In this document: one piece after another, positions 34,345 through 42,890 of the stretch | Layout: every line of letters begins with the position of its first letter | Position numbering within the stretch: position 1 is the stretch's first letter | From: Pseudomonadota bacterium | GTDB taxonomy: Bacteria > Pseudomonadota > Gammaproteobacteria > Burkholderiales > Burkholderiaceae_F | Length of the DNA: 64,000 nt | Direction: 5' to 3' | Assembly: GCA_029778535.1 (NCBI GenBank) | Contig: JAKOQB010000005.1 | Coordinates: forward strand, 248,001 to 312,000 | The notes under the pieces: model-generated | The model's database searches: none | What the model was told of the DNA's origin: nothing | The model's input: the letters and a program-made list of their open reading frames with translations, nothing else | Program-made: the position numbers and the translations under genes

Positions 34345-35901
34345 ATGACGAAACTGACAGCGGATGCGGTGTCCTGCCTCACGCAGGCCGGTCGTGCGGC
34401 GACTGGTCTGGGGTTGGGCCTGTGCCTCGCGCTGGCAGCGGGACGATCGTGGGCGGAGCGCTGGTCCGCCGCCGCATCGGTCGATGGCAGGGTGACGGCC
34501 ACCGACAACGCCAACTTCGACGCGCGCAGCGAGAAGAAGGGCGACGTGATTCTCGAAGTCACGCCGCGCATCTCGATTCTCGGCGAAGGCGCGCGGCTGC
34601 GTCTGAACGGCTCCGCGGGGCTATCTGCGTTCACCTACACGAAGGGAACGCAGGACAGCCAGTTGGTGCCGACGGCGGCGGCGAGCCTGTGGCTGGAAGC
34701 GATCGAGAGAACATTCTTCATCGAAAGCAATGTCAACGTCGCGCGGGTCGTCGACAATCCGTTCGGCCCGCAGGCGCCGAGCGCGTCCAACGTCAATACG
34801 CAGGACACCTACCAGGCCCGGGTCAGCCCGTACTTCGCGGGAATTCTGGGTTCGCGCTTCCGCTATCTGTTGCGGCACGACTCGGCGTGGACGAGGTCCA
34901 GCGGTGGAACGACCAGCATCGGCAATCAGTACGCCAGCCACGAGGCGGCCGAACTGGCGCTGCTGCCGCGGCCGTTTGGCGCCTCGCTGCGGTACGACCG
35001 CGACGAGACCAACCGGATCGAAGGCTCGCAAGGCCGCAGCCGGTCGGAGATCGCCCGCGCGTCGCTCTCGCTGTCACCCGATCCGCAGTTGACGATCGGC
35101 GTGCGCGGAGGGCACGAGCGCAACAACTTTCCTGGTTTCAATTCGGATCGAAATTTTCTTGGCGCCGAGCTCGCCTGGCGGCCTACCGAGCGCACCAGCC
35201 TCGCGTTGGTCGGCGAGAAGCGGTTCTTCGGCAACGGCTGGACCGCGACGTTCGATCACCGCATGCCGCGGCTGGCGTGGAGCGTGCGCTCGTCGCGGGA
35301 CGTCAGCACGTCGGCGCAGCGCTTTCTCGGGCTGCCGGCGACACTGGATGTCGCGGCGCTGATCGACGCCAGCCTGACCACGCGCATCCCCGATCCGATC
35401 GAACGTGCCCGTGCGGTCGAAGACCTGATCGTCAGCCGCGGGCTGCCGCGCACGCTGATCACGCCGATCGATCTCTTCGACGAGCGGATCGAGATCCAGA
35501 CGATCAACACCGCAACAGTTTCCCTGCTCGGGGCGCGCAATGCGATCGCGCTGACGCTCTTCTCGACCTCGACGGAGGGTCTCGCGAGCCAGACGATCGG
35601 CGGCGTTCAGCCCACGACCTCGCTGCTCGACAACCGTCAGCGCGGCGTCGGCCTGAGCTTCAGCCATCAGCTGTCGCAGCGGTCCACGTTGAATTCGGAG
35701 GCGAACTGGCGCCAGACGCGGGGGATCGGATCGTCGACCGGCGAACAATCCCGGCAACAGATCTATCAACTGCGATTCACGCACCTGCTGTCGCCCAAGA
35801 CTTCGACCACGGCGGGCGTGCGCTACCAGGTCTTCGATTCGACGCTGCAGCAGGACACGACCGAGAAGGCCGTTTTCCTCGGCATCGGCCACAGATTCTA
35901 G
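34345..35901 (+). CDS. XrtA-associated outer-membrane beta-barrel protein
   Basis: A 518-residue protein with an N-terminal signal (about 1-37, ending AGRSWA) and a long series of alternating amphipathic strands such as ASVDGRVTATDNANFD, RLRLNGSAGLSAFTY and SLSFSHQLSQRSTLNSEANW-like, ending in GIGHRF with terminal Phe typical of outer-membrane barrels. It matches TIGR03016, a PEP-CTERM/XrtA-associated outer-membrane porin-like family. The role is probably in polysaccharide secretion. It lies between the kinase and the accessory ATPase. Confidence 0.88.
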   Translation: MTKLTADAVSCLTQAGRAATGLGLGLCLALAAGRSWAERWSAAASVDGRVTATDNANFDARSEKKGDVILEVTPRISILGEGARLRLNGSAGLSAFTYTKGTQDSQLVPTAAASLWLEAIERTFFIESNVNVARVVDNPFGPQAPSASNVNTQDTYQARVSPYFAGILGSRFRYLLRHDSAWTRSSGGTTSIGNQYASHEAAELALLPRPFGASLRYDRDETNRIEGSQGRSRSEIARASLSLSPDPQLTIGVRGGHERNNFPGFNSDRNFLGAELAWRPTERTSLALVGEKRFFGNGWTATFDHRMPRLAWSVRSSRDVSTSAQRFLGLPATLDVAALIDASLTTRIPDPIERARAVEDLIVSRGLPRTLITPIDLFDERIEIQTINTATVSLLGARNAIALTLFSTSTEGLASQTIGGVQPTTSLLDNRQRGVGLSFSHQLSQRSTLNSEANWRQTRGIGSSTGEQSRQQIYQLRFTHLLSPKTSTTAGVRYQVFDSTLQQDTTEKAVFLGIGHRF

Positions 35902-35909
35902 GTTCCTCG

Positions 35910-36932
35910 ATGTACGAAACCTTCTACGGACTCACCGGCAAGCCGTTCCAGCTCAATCCCGATCCGGCCTTCTACTTCGGCAGCAAGGGACACAGCAGCG
36001 CCTATTCGTACCTGAAGTACGGCGTGTTCCAGGGCGAGGGCTTCATCGTGATCACCGGGGAGGTCGGCGCCGGCAAGACAACGCTGGTGCGGGCGCTTCT
36101 CGAGGAGCTCGATCGCAACAAGGTCGTCGCGGTGCAACTCGTCAGCACGATGCTCGACGGCGACAACCTGCTGCTGGCGGTGGCGACCGCGTTCGGCCTG
36201 CGCGTGAAGGGTGAGGACAAGGCGATCCTGCTGGCGACACTCGAGGCCTTTCTCACGTCGCTCGCTGCCGAGGGCAAGCGCGCGCTGCTGATCGTCGACG
36301 AGGCCCAGAACCTGTCGCAGCAGGCGATGGAAGAGCTGCGCATGCTGTCCAACTTCCAGCTCGGCGACACCGCGCTGCTGCAGAGCTTCCTGGTCGGCCA
36401 GCCCGAGCTGCGCGACCTGATGCGCGCGCCGTCGATGCAGCAGTTGCGCCAGCGCATCATCGCTTCGTATCACCTCGGGCCGATGGACAAGTCCGAGACC
36501 CGCGCCTACGTCGAGCATCGGCTCGGTCGCGTGGGGTGGAAGAGCGATCCGCAATTCGAGCCGGAATCGTTCGCGAAGATCTACGACGCCACCGGCGGGA
36601 TCCCGCGCCGGATCAACCAGCTTTGCAACCGCCTGCTGCTCGCCGGGTATCTGGCGGAGAAGCACGAGCTGACGCCGAACGATGTCGACGAAGTGGCGCG
36701 CGAGATCAGCACCGAGATCAGCGCCGATCCCGCGCGCGCTCCGGTGGTCGTGCTGCCGGGCACGCACCGGACCAGCGCCGAGCCGGTGTCGGCCGATTTC
36801 GCCGCGCTGGCGGCGACGGTCGACCGGATGGACAACAACATCAACCTGATCCTCGATTTGCTGCAGTCGATCGTGCGGCCACCGCGCCGCGAGAAGGCGA
36901 ACGCGAAGTCGGGCGGGTCGTCGGGGGCGTGA
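35910..36932 (+). CDS. XrtA-associated ATPase (ExeA-like AAA)
   Basis: A 340-residue AAA ATPase (TIGR03015 type). MYETFYGLTGKPFQLNPDP is the typical start; Walker A is GEVGAGKTT (50-58) and Walker B is LLIVDEAQNL near 128. A C-terminal helix-rich region ends in a flexible Lys/Ser/Gly tail. It resembles ExeA/GspA-like ATPases and general secretion helpers; in XrtA loci it is nearly always next to the porin gene, as here. Its stop overlaps the wecB ATG by one base. Confidence 0.92.
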   Translation: MYETFYGLTGKPFQLNPDPAFYFGSKGHSSAYSYLKYGVFQGEGFIVITGEVGAGKTTLVRALLEELDRNKVVAVQLVSTMLDGDNLLLAVATAFGLRVKGEDKAILLATLEAFLTSLAAEGKRALLIVDEAQNLSQQAMEELRMLSNFQLGDTALLQSFLVGQPELRDLMRAPSMQQLRQRIIASYHLGPMDKSETRAYVEHRLGRVGWKSDPQFEPESFAKIYDATGGIPRRINQLCNRLLLAGYLAEKHELTPNDVDEVAREISTEISADPARAPVVVLPGTHRTSAEPVSADFAALAATVDRMDNNINLILDLLQSIVRPPRREKANAKSGGSSGA

Positions 36933-38092
36933 TGCGCGACCCCGTGGCGGCGATCGGCCCGGTGCTGTGCGTGGTCGGCGCGCGGCCCAACTACATGAAG
37001 ATGGCGCCGCTGATGCGCGCGTTCGCCGCCGAGCCGCATTTCCCGCGCGCGGTGCTGGTGCACACCGGACAGCACTATGACTACGCGCTGAACGAAAGGC
37101 TGTTCGCCGATCTGGCCATGCCGGCGCCGGACGTCAACCTCGAAGTCGGATCGGGTTCGCACGCGGTGCAGACGGCCGAGGTGATGAAGCGCTTCGAGCC
37201 GCTGCTCGACGAATATGCGCCGTCGTGCGTGATCGTGGTGGGTGACGTGAACTCGACGCTGGCCTGTTCGCTGGTCGCCGCCAAGCGCGGCGTCGCGGTC
37301 GTGCACGTGGAGGCCGGCTTGCGCAGTTACGACCGCGCGATGCCGGAAGAGATTAACCGCGTGCTGACCGACCAGATCGCCGACCTACTGTACACGACCG
37401 AGCGCAGCGCGCTGGACAATCTGATGCGCGAGGGCGTCGATCCCGCACGGGTGCAATTCGTCGGCAACCTGATGATCGACTCGCTGCGCGCCGCCGCGCC
37501 CAAGGCGGTCGCCCCGGTCGAGACGCTGCGCGCCGCCGGCCAAGACGCGAATGCGCTGGCCGGCGGCTACGGGCTCGTCACGCTGCATCGGCCGTCGAAC
37601 GTCGATGCGCCGCAGACGCTCGAGCCGCTGCTGACCGCGCTGGCGGAAATCGGCGAACGGCTCGCGCTGGTGTGGCCGCTGCACCCGCGCACGCGCGCCA
37701 ACATCGAGCGTTTCGGACTCGACCGGTTCCTGCGGCTGCCGCGTCTCGTGTGCCTGCCGCCGCAGGGCTATCTCGAAATGGTCGGGCTGATGCGCGACGC
37801 CCGGGTCGTGCTCACCGATTCCGGCGGCGTGCAGGAGGAAACGACCGCGCTCGGCGTTCCGTGCCTGACGCTGCGCGAGAACACCGAGCGGCCGATCACG
37901 ATCGAGCAAGGCACCAACACGCTGATCGGGCGCGACCTCGCCGCGCTGCATTCCGCAGTCGGGCAGATTCTGAGCGACGGCGGCAAGTGCGGCCGGCTGC
38001 CGGAGCTGTGGGACGGGCACTGCGGCGAGCGCATCGCCGCACACCTTGGGCGCTGGCTGCACGCGCGCCGCGCCGCGGAGTCGCACGCATGA
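36932..38092 (+). CDS. wecB: UDP-N-acetylglucosamine 2-epimerase (non-hydrolysing)
   Basis: A 386-residue epimerase that converts UDP-GlcNAc to UDP-ManNAc for polysaccharide synthesis. Landmarks are VVGARPNYMKMAPLM near residue 15, HTGQHYDYALNERLF near 47, VVGDVNSTLACSL near 98, HVEAGLRSYDRAMPEEINR near 117, and the UDP-binding TDSGGVQEETTALGVP near 297 with RENTERP. It suggests that ManNAc or a derivative is part of the repeat unit. ATG 36932 is coupled to the ATPase stop. Confidence 0.96.
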   Translation: MRDPVAAIGPVLCVVGARPNYMKMAPLMRAFAAEPHFPRAVLVHTGQHYDYALNERLFADLAMPAPDVNLEVGSGSHAVQTAEVMKRFEPLLDEYAPSCVIVVGDVNSTLACSLVAAKRGVAVVHVEAGLRSYDRAMPEEINRVLTDQIADLLYTTERSALDNLMREGVDPARVQFVGNLMIDSLRAAAPKAVAPVETLRAAGQDANALAGGYGLVTLHRPSNVDAPQTLEPLLTALAEIGERLALVWPLHPRTRANIERFGLDRFLRLPRLVCLPPQGYLEMVGLMRDARVVLTDSGGVQEETTALGVPCLTLRENTERPITIEQGTNTLIGRDLAALHSAVGQILSDGGKCGRLPELWDGHCGERIAAHLGRWLHARRAAESHA

Positions 38093-38150
38093 GCGCGCGC
38101 GGCCGCTCCGGAGCGCTCATCCCGCAGCGCGCGGCGCGGAGGGTAGCCCC

Positions 38151-39005
38151 GTGAACGCGAGGGTGCCGGTCGAGCTGGTCAATGCGCTGACCATCGACGT
38201 CGAAGACTATTTCCAGGTCTCGGCGTTTGACCGCCACATCGATCGCGCGGCGTGGGACCGGATGCCGTGCCGCGTCGAGCGCAACGTCGAGCGACTGCTG
38301 GCGCTGTTGGACGAGCACCGCGCGCACGCGACGTTCTTCACGCTCGGCTGGGTGGCGCAGCGCTATCCGGCGCTGATCCGGCGCATCGTCGAGCAGGGAC
38401 ACGAACTGGCCAGCCACGGCTACGGCCATCGCCGCGCCAGCGAACTCGACCACGCCGCGTTCAGCGACGATATCCGCAGCGCCAAGACACTGCTCGAAGA
38501 CATCGGCGGCACGTCCGTCATCGGCTATCGCGCGCCGAGTTTCTCGATCGGCAAGTCGAACCTGTGGGCGTTCGAGTGCATCGCGGCCGCGGGCTACCGC
38601 TACAGCTCGAGCGTCTATCCGGTCCAGCACGATCACTACGGCATGCCCGACGCGCCGCGCTTTCCGTATCGCGTGTGCGACGGGTTGACCGAGATCCCGG
38701 TCACGACCACGCGGGTGTTCGGACGCAACCTGCCGGCCGGCGGCGGCGGCTATTTCCGGCTCGCGCCGTACCACGTGTCGCGCTGGGCGATCGCGCGCGT
38801 CAACCGGCGCGAACACCGGCCGGCGATCTTCTACTTCCACCCGTGGGAGATCGATCCCGAGCAGCCGCGCGTGTCGGGCGTGGGCGCCAAGACGCGCTTG
38901 CGTCACTACCTGAACCTGCACCGGACGCAGGGACGGTTGTGCCGGCTGCTGACGGACTTCCGCTGGGACCGGATCGATCGCGTGTTCGACGTGGAGGGCG
39001 CATGA
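38151..39005 (+). CDS. XrtA-associated polysaccharide deacetylase
   Basis: A 284-residue NodB-type (CE4) deacetylase, TIGR03006 type. The NodB motif LTIDVEDYFQV carries the catalytic/metal Asp, SHGYGHR the metal histidines, and FYFHPWEID the C-terminal His motif. It would remove N-acetyl groups from sugars of the polymer. GTG 38151 is chosen with GGAGG a few bases upstream; an upstream stretch of the frame overlaps wecB. No signal peptide is apparent. The stop overlaps the next ATG (ATGA). Confidence 0.9.
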   Translation: MNARVPVELVNALTIDVEDYFQVSAFDRHIDRAAWDRMPCRVERNVERLLALLDEHRAHATFFTLGWVAQRYPALIRRIVEQGHELASHGYGHRRASELDHAAFSDDIRSAKTLLEDIGGTSVIGYRAPSFSIGKSNLWAFECIAAAGYRYSSSVYPVQHDHYGMPDAPRFPYRVCDGLTEIPVTTTRVFGRNLPAGGGGYFRLAPYHVSRWAIARVNRREHRPAIFYFHPWEIDPEQPRVSGVGAKTRLRHYLNLHRTQGRLCRLLTDFRWDRIDRVFDVEGA

Positions 39006-40063
39006 ATCTGCTCGACGCGCCGGCGATCGACACCCGCATCCACGTGCGATCAATGCAGGCCGCCGATGCGGCGCGCTGGGACGCCTTCGTCGACGCGTGC
39101 CCGAACGCGACGTTCTTCCATCGCGTCGGCTGGGCGCAGATCATCGAGCAGGTGTTTCGCCATCGCACGCACTACCTGCTCGCCGAGCGCGGCACCGACA
39201 TCGTCGGCGTCCTGCCGCTGGCACAGGTGCGCAGCCGGCTGTTCGGCCATGCGCTCGTCTCGCTGCCGTTCGCGGTTTATGGCGGCGTTGCTTCTGGCGA
39301 TCCCGAGGCGGTTGCGGCGCTGCACGCCGCCGCGGTCGATCGGGCGCGCGAACTCGGCGTCGGTCACCTCGAACTGCGCAACGTCGCGCCCACCGAGCCG
39401 GAGTGGCCGCGCCAGGATCTGTACGTCACGTTCCGCAAGGGCATCCAGCCCGAGGTCGAGGCCAACCTGCTCGCCATTCCGCGCAAGCAGCGCGCGATGG
39501 TGCGCAAGGCGATCGGCCGCAACCTCGCGGCCGAGATCGACGCCGGCGTCGACCGCTTCTACGCGCTGTACTCCGACAACGTGCACCGGCACGGCACGCC
39601 GCCGTTTCCGAAGCGCTATTTCGAGGCGCTGCGCGCCACCTTCGGCGACGCGTGCGAGGTGCTGACCGTGCTCAGCCCCAAGGGCGAGCCGGTCTCCAGC
39701 GTGCTGTCGTTCTACTTCCGCGACGAGGTGCTGCCGTACTACGCCGGCGACCTGGCCGCCGCGCGCGAGCTGGCCGCCAACGACTTCAAGTACTGGGAAC
39801 TGATGCGGCGCGCGTGCGTCAAGGGCGTGCGGGTGTTCGACTACGGCCGCTCCAAGCGCGGCACCGGCTCGTTCGATTTCAAGAAGAATTGGGGCTTCGA
39901 GCCGGCGCCGCTCGCGTACGAGTACCGGCTCTTCAAGCGCGACACGATTCCGCAGAACAATCCGTCGAACCCGAAGTACCGCGCCTTCATCGCACTGTGG
40001 CGCAAGCTGCCGCGCGGCGTGGCCAACGCGCTCGGACCGGCGATCGTGCGCAATCTCGGCTGA
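39002..40063 (+). CDS. XrtA-associated FemAB-like GNAT protein
   Basis: A 353-residue protein of the TIGR03019 type, with two tandem GNAT-like folds as in FemAB peptidyltransferases. Core features are FFHRVGWAQIIEQVFRHRTHYL near 38-58, RKGIQPEVEANLLAIPRKQR near 141-160, FDYGRSKRGTGSFDFKKNWG near 278-297 and EPAPLAYEYRLF-like. FemAB-like enzymes transfer aminoacyl groups; here the acceptor is probably a sugar amine freed by the deacetylase encoded just upstream, but this is inference. Overlaps the deacetylase by four bases. Confidence 0.9.
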   Translation: MNLLDAPAIDTRIHVRSMQAADAARWDAFVDACPNATFFHRVGWAQIIEQVFRHRTHYLLAERGTDIVGVLPLAQVRSRLFGHALVSLPFAVYGGVASGDPEAVAALHAAAVDRARELGVGHLELRNVAPTEPEWPRQDLYVTFRKGIQPEVEANLLAIPRKQRAMVRKAIGRNLAAEIDAGVDRFYALYSDNVHRHGTPPFPKRYFEALRATFGDACEVLTVLSPKGEPVSSVLSFYFRDEVLPYYAGDLAAARELAANDFKYWELMRRACVKGVRVFDYGRSKRGTGSFDFKKNWGFEPAPLAYEYRLFKRDTIPQNNPSNPKYRAFIALWRKLPRGVANALGPAIVRNLG

Positions 40064-40073
40064 GGGCGCGGGG

Positions 40074-41294
40074 ATGGAACCGCTGCTGTATCTCTCGCAC
40101 CGGGTGCCGTACCCGCCCGACAAGGGCGACAAGATCCGATCGTTTCACCTGCTGCGGCATCTGAGTCGGCACTACCGGGTCCATCTCGGGACCTTTGCCG
40201 ACCTCGAGGGCGACGCCGCGCACGCGAATGCGTTGCGCGACTACTGCACCGAGGTGAAGGTGATACCGCTGTCCCCGCTGCTGGCGCGGGCGCGTTGCGT
40301 CACCGGCGTGCTGCGGCGCGAACCGCTGACGCTCGCCTACTACCGGAGTTTGACACTGCAGCGGTGGATCGACGCCACGGTCGAATCCGCGCGTATCGGA
40401 AAGGCGCTGTGCTTTTCGTCCGCGATGACGCTCTATCTCGATCGCCCGGAAGCGCCGCAGTTCGTCGCCGATTTCTGCGATGTCGACTCACAGAAATGGG
40501 CGCACTACGCGCAGGGGCGCAGCTGGCCTGCATCGTCGATCTATGCGCGCGAGGCGCGCACGCTGCTTTCGTTCGAGCGCCGGATGGCGTGCCGATCCTC
40601 GGCGTGCTGTTTCGTCACGCCGGCGGAGGTGGAGCTGTTCGCGCGCCTTGCGCCGGAAAGCGCGCCGAAGCTGCATGCGATCGGCAACGGTGTCGACACC
40701 GAATTCTTCCGCCCACGTACCGAGCTGGCCTCGCCGTATCGCGCCGACGAAGTGCCGATCGTCTTCACCGGCGCGATGGACTATTGGCCGAACATCGACG
40801 CCGTGTCGTGGTTCGCGCGCGAGGTGATGCCGCGCATTCTCGGCCGGCAGCCGCGCGCCCGCTTCTACGTGGTCGGCATGAAACCCACCGCCACCGTCAG
40901 CGATCTCGCGGGCCCGCACGTTGTGGTCACCGGCAAGGTGCCGGACACGCGGCCGTACCTTCAACATGCACGGGTCGTCGTGGCTCCATTGCGCATCGCG
41001 CGCGGGGTGCAGAACAAGGTGCTCGAAGCGATGGCGATGGCGCGTCCAGTCGTCGTCTCCGCCGCGGCCGCGCAGGGAATCGCGGCCGCCGCGCACACCG
41101 AGTTCGCCGTGGCCGCTGAATCCCACGAGTTCGCGCTGCGGGTGCTCGAGCTGACGGATGCCGGGGCCGGCGCGACGATGGGCGAGGCGGCGCGCCGGCG
41201 CGTGGTCCGCGATTACAACTGGGACGCGCAGCTCGGGCGATTCGGCGAATTGCTCGACCGGATTCCCGCCGGGCCGATAACGCTTGCGGGCTGA
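40074..41294 (+). CDS. XrtA-associated glycosyltransferase (TIGR03087 type)
   Basis: A 406-residue GT-B glycosyltransferase. The start MEPLLYLSHRVPYPPDKGDK, FADLEGDAAHANALRDYC, CFVTPAEVELFARLAPESA, HAIGNGVDTEFFRP and the donor-side motif VVVAPLRIARGVQNKVLEAM are typical of the PEP-CTERM/EpsH1-associated sugar transferase family TIGR03087. It adds one sugar to the lipid-linked repeat on the cytoplasmic face; donor unknown. It starts 10 bases after the FemAB gene and is followed by xrtA. Confidence 0.92.
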   Translation: MEPLLYLSHRVPYPPDKGDKIRSFHLLRHLSRHYRVHLGTFADLEGDAAHANALRDYCTEVKVIPLSPLLARARCVTGVLRREPLTLAYYRSLTLQRWIDATVESARIGKALCFSSAMTLYLDRPEAPQFVADFCDVDSQKWAHYAQGRSWPASSIYAREARTLLSFERRMACRSSACCFVTPAEVELFARLAPESAPKLHAIGNGVDTEFFRPRTELASPYRADEVPIVFTGAMDYWPNIDAVSWFAREVMPRILGRQPRARFYVVGMKPTATVSDLAGPHVVVTGKVPDTRPYLQHARVVVAPLRIARGVQNKVLEAMAMARPVVVSAAAAQGIAAAAHTEFAVAAESHEFALRVLELTDAGAGATMGEAARRRVVRDYNWDAQLGRFGELLDRIPAGPITLAG

Positions 41295-41299
41295 CGCCG

Positions 41300-42865
41300 A
41301 TGCACGCCGAACCCCAGATCGAACTCAGACTCGCGCAGGCCGTGCGGCGCGAGCAATGGGTGACGTTCGGGCTCGTCGCCGCGTGCCTGCTCACCGTGCT
41401 GGCAGTGTTCCTGCCGACGCTCGTCGAGATGGTACGGATCTGGAGCCGATCGGAAACCTTCGCGCATTGCTGGCTCGTGTTGCCGGCTTTTCTGTATTTC
41501 GCGTGGAAGCGGCGCGCGCTGCTGGCGGCAACCGCGATCGAACCCTTCTGGCCGTCCGCCGTGCTGGCGGCGCTGGCCGGCTTCGTCTGGCTGCTGGGCG
41601 ATCTGTCAAGCTCGCTCACCCCCGCATTCTTCGGCGTGATCGCCCTCGTGCCGCTCGCGGTCACGGGGCTGCTGGGGCTGCGCTGGGGGCGCATTCTGGC
41701 TTTCCCGCTTGCGTTCCTGTTCTTCGCGGTTCCGTTCGGCGAGATCTTCGTTCCGACGCTGGTCGAATGGACCGCCGGTTTCACGGTCGCCGCGCTGCGC
41801 GCCAGCGGCGTGCCGGTACTGCGTGAGGGACAGAACTTCGTTGTGCCCAGCGGCAGCTGGTCGGTCGTCGATGCGTGCAGCGGCATCCGCTACCTGCTGG
41901 CTTCGATGTTCGTCGGCGCGCTCTATGCGTGGCAGACGTATCGATCGCCGCTGCGCCGCGCGCTGTTCTTTGCGGCGTCGATCGTCGTGCCGGTCATCGC
42001 GAACTGGGTGCGCGCGTACCTGATCGTGATGCTGGGACACCTGACCAACAACAAGCTTGCCGGCGGTGTCGACCACCTCGTCTACGGCTGGATCTTCTTC
42101 GGCTTCGTCATGCTGGTGATGTTTGCAGTCGGCGCGCGCTGGCGCGAGGATCAGGGACCGTCGAGTGCAGCCCCGCAGCGGTCTGTGACCCCGGCTGCCG
42201 GCGTGCTGCTGTTCGCGAACTGGAAGCGGGTCGGCACCATGGCGGCCGTGCTGCTCGTCGCCGTCGCGATCTGGCCGATCGCCCGCTCGGCGCTGATGCA
42301 GCCGCAGGCGGAGCGCGCGATCGCGGCGGTGCCGATCGCCGCGTCGTCTGGCTGGGAGCCGGTGGCGGCGCCGATCGGCGGATGGCGCCCGCGGCTCGAA
42401 GGGGCCACCAGCGAGCAGGTCTTCGCCTTTCGCAAGGGCGATCGACAGATCGGACTGTTTCTGGGCCTCTTCCGCAATCAGCGGCAGGGGGCCGAACTGG
42501 TCAATTCGGTCAACTCGCTCGTGCCGGACGACAAGCTCTGGCTGCGGGTCGCGGAAGCGCCGCGGCGTGCGGACATCGCGGGGCGAGCAGTCACAGTCCA
42601 CAGTGAACAGATCCGCGGCAGCGGCGGCACGATCGTCGCCTGGCAGTGGTACTGGCTCGACGGCATCGCCACGACCAGCGACGCGCAGGCCAAGTTCAGG
42701 CTGGCGCTGGATCGGCTCAGGCGCAGTGACGACACGTCGGCCTGGGTTTCTGCATATGTGATCGATCCGCCGAGTCCGCAGGCGGCCGATCGCGCGCTGG
42801 CGGAGTTCGTGCGCGACATGGGCAGCGCGCTCGACGCCGCGCTCAATCGGGTGGCGCTGCAATGA
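41300..42865 (+). CDS. xrtA: Exosortase A fused to an EpsI domain
   Basis: A 521-residue membrane protein. The N-terminal ~290 residues hold eight or so transmembrane helices and the exosortase catalytic triad: Cys193 in VVDACSGIRYL, Arg238 in NWVRAYLIV and His259 in GGVDHLVYGW. The C-terminal ~200 residues form a soluble EpsI-like domain outside the membrane (VAAPIGGWRPRLEGA, WYWLDGIATT). Exosortase A cleaves and anchors PEP-CTERM surface proteins; no PEP-CTERM protein is encoded in this window. The fusion with EpsI is common in betaproteobacteria. Gene order around it (glycosyltransferase before, amidotransferase after) is the standard XrtA layout. Confidence 0.95.
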   Translation: MHAEPQIELRLAQAVRREQWVTFGLVAACLLTVLAVFLPTLVEMVRIWSRSETFAHCWLVLPAFLYFAWKRRALLAATAIEPFWPSAVLAALAGFVWLLGDLSSSLTPAFFGVIALVPLAVTGLLGLRWGRILAFPLAFLFFAVPFGEIFVPTLVEWTAGFTVAALRASGVPVLREGQNFVVPSGSWSVVDACSGIRYLLASMFVGALYAWQTYRSPLRRALFFAASIVVPVIANWVRAYLIVMLGHLTNNKLAGGVDHLVYGWIFFGFVMLVMFAVGARWREDQGPSSAAPQRSVTPAAGVLLFANWKRVGTMAAVLLVAVAIWPIARSALMQPQAERAIAAVPIAASSGWEPVAAPIGGWRPRLEGATSEQVFAFRKGDRQIGLFLGLFRNQRQGAELVNSVNSLVPDDKLWLRVAEAPRRADIAGRAVTVHSEQIRGSGGTIVAWQWYWLDGIATTSDAQAKFRLALDRLRRSDDTSAWVSAYVIDPPSPQAADRALAEFVRDMGSALDAALNRVALQ

Positions 42866-42890
42866 CGCGCGTGCAGGGAGGCGCCTGAGC

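Noticed and set aside
34305-36932. 875-residue plus-strand ORF spanning the porin and ATPase genes
   Set aside because: The first ~535 codons are an out-of-frame shadow of the porin gene; only the part from ATG 35910 is a real ATPase.
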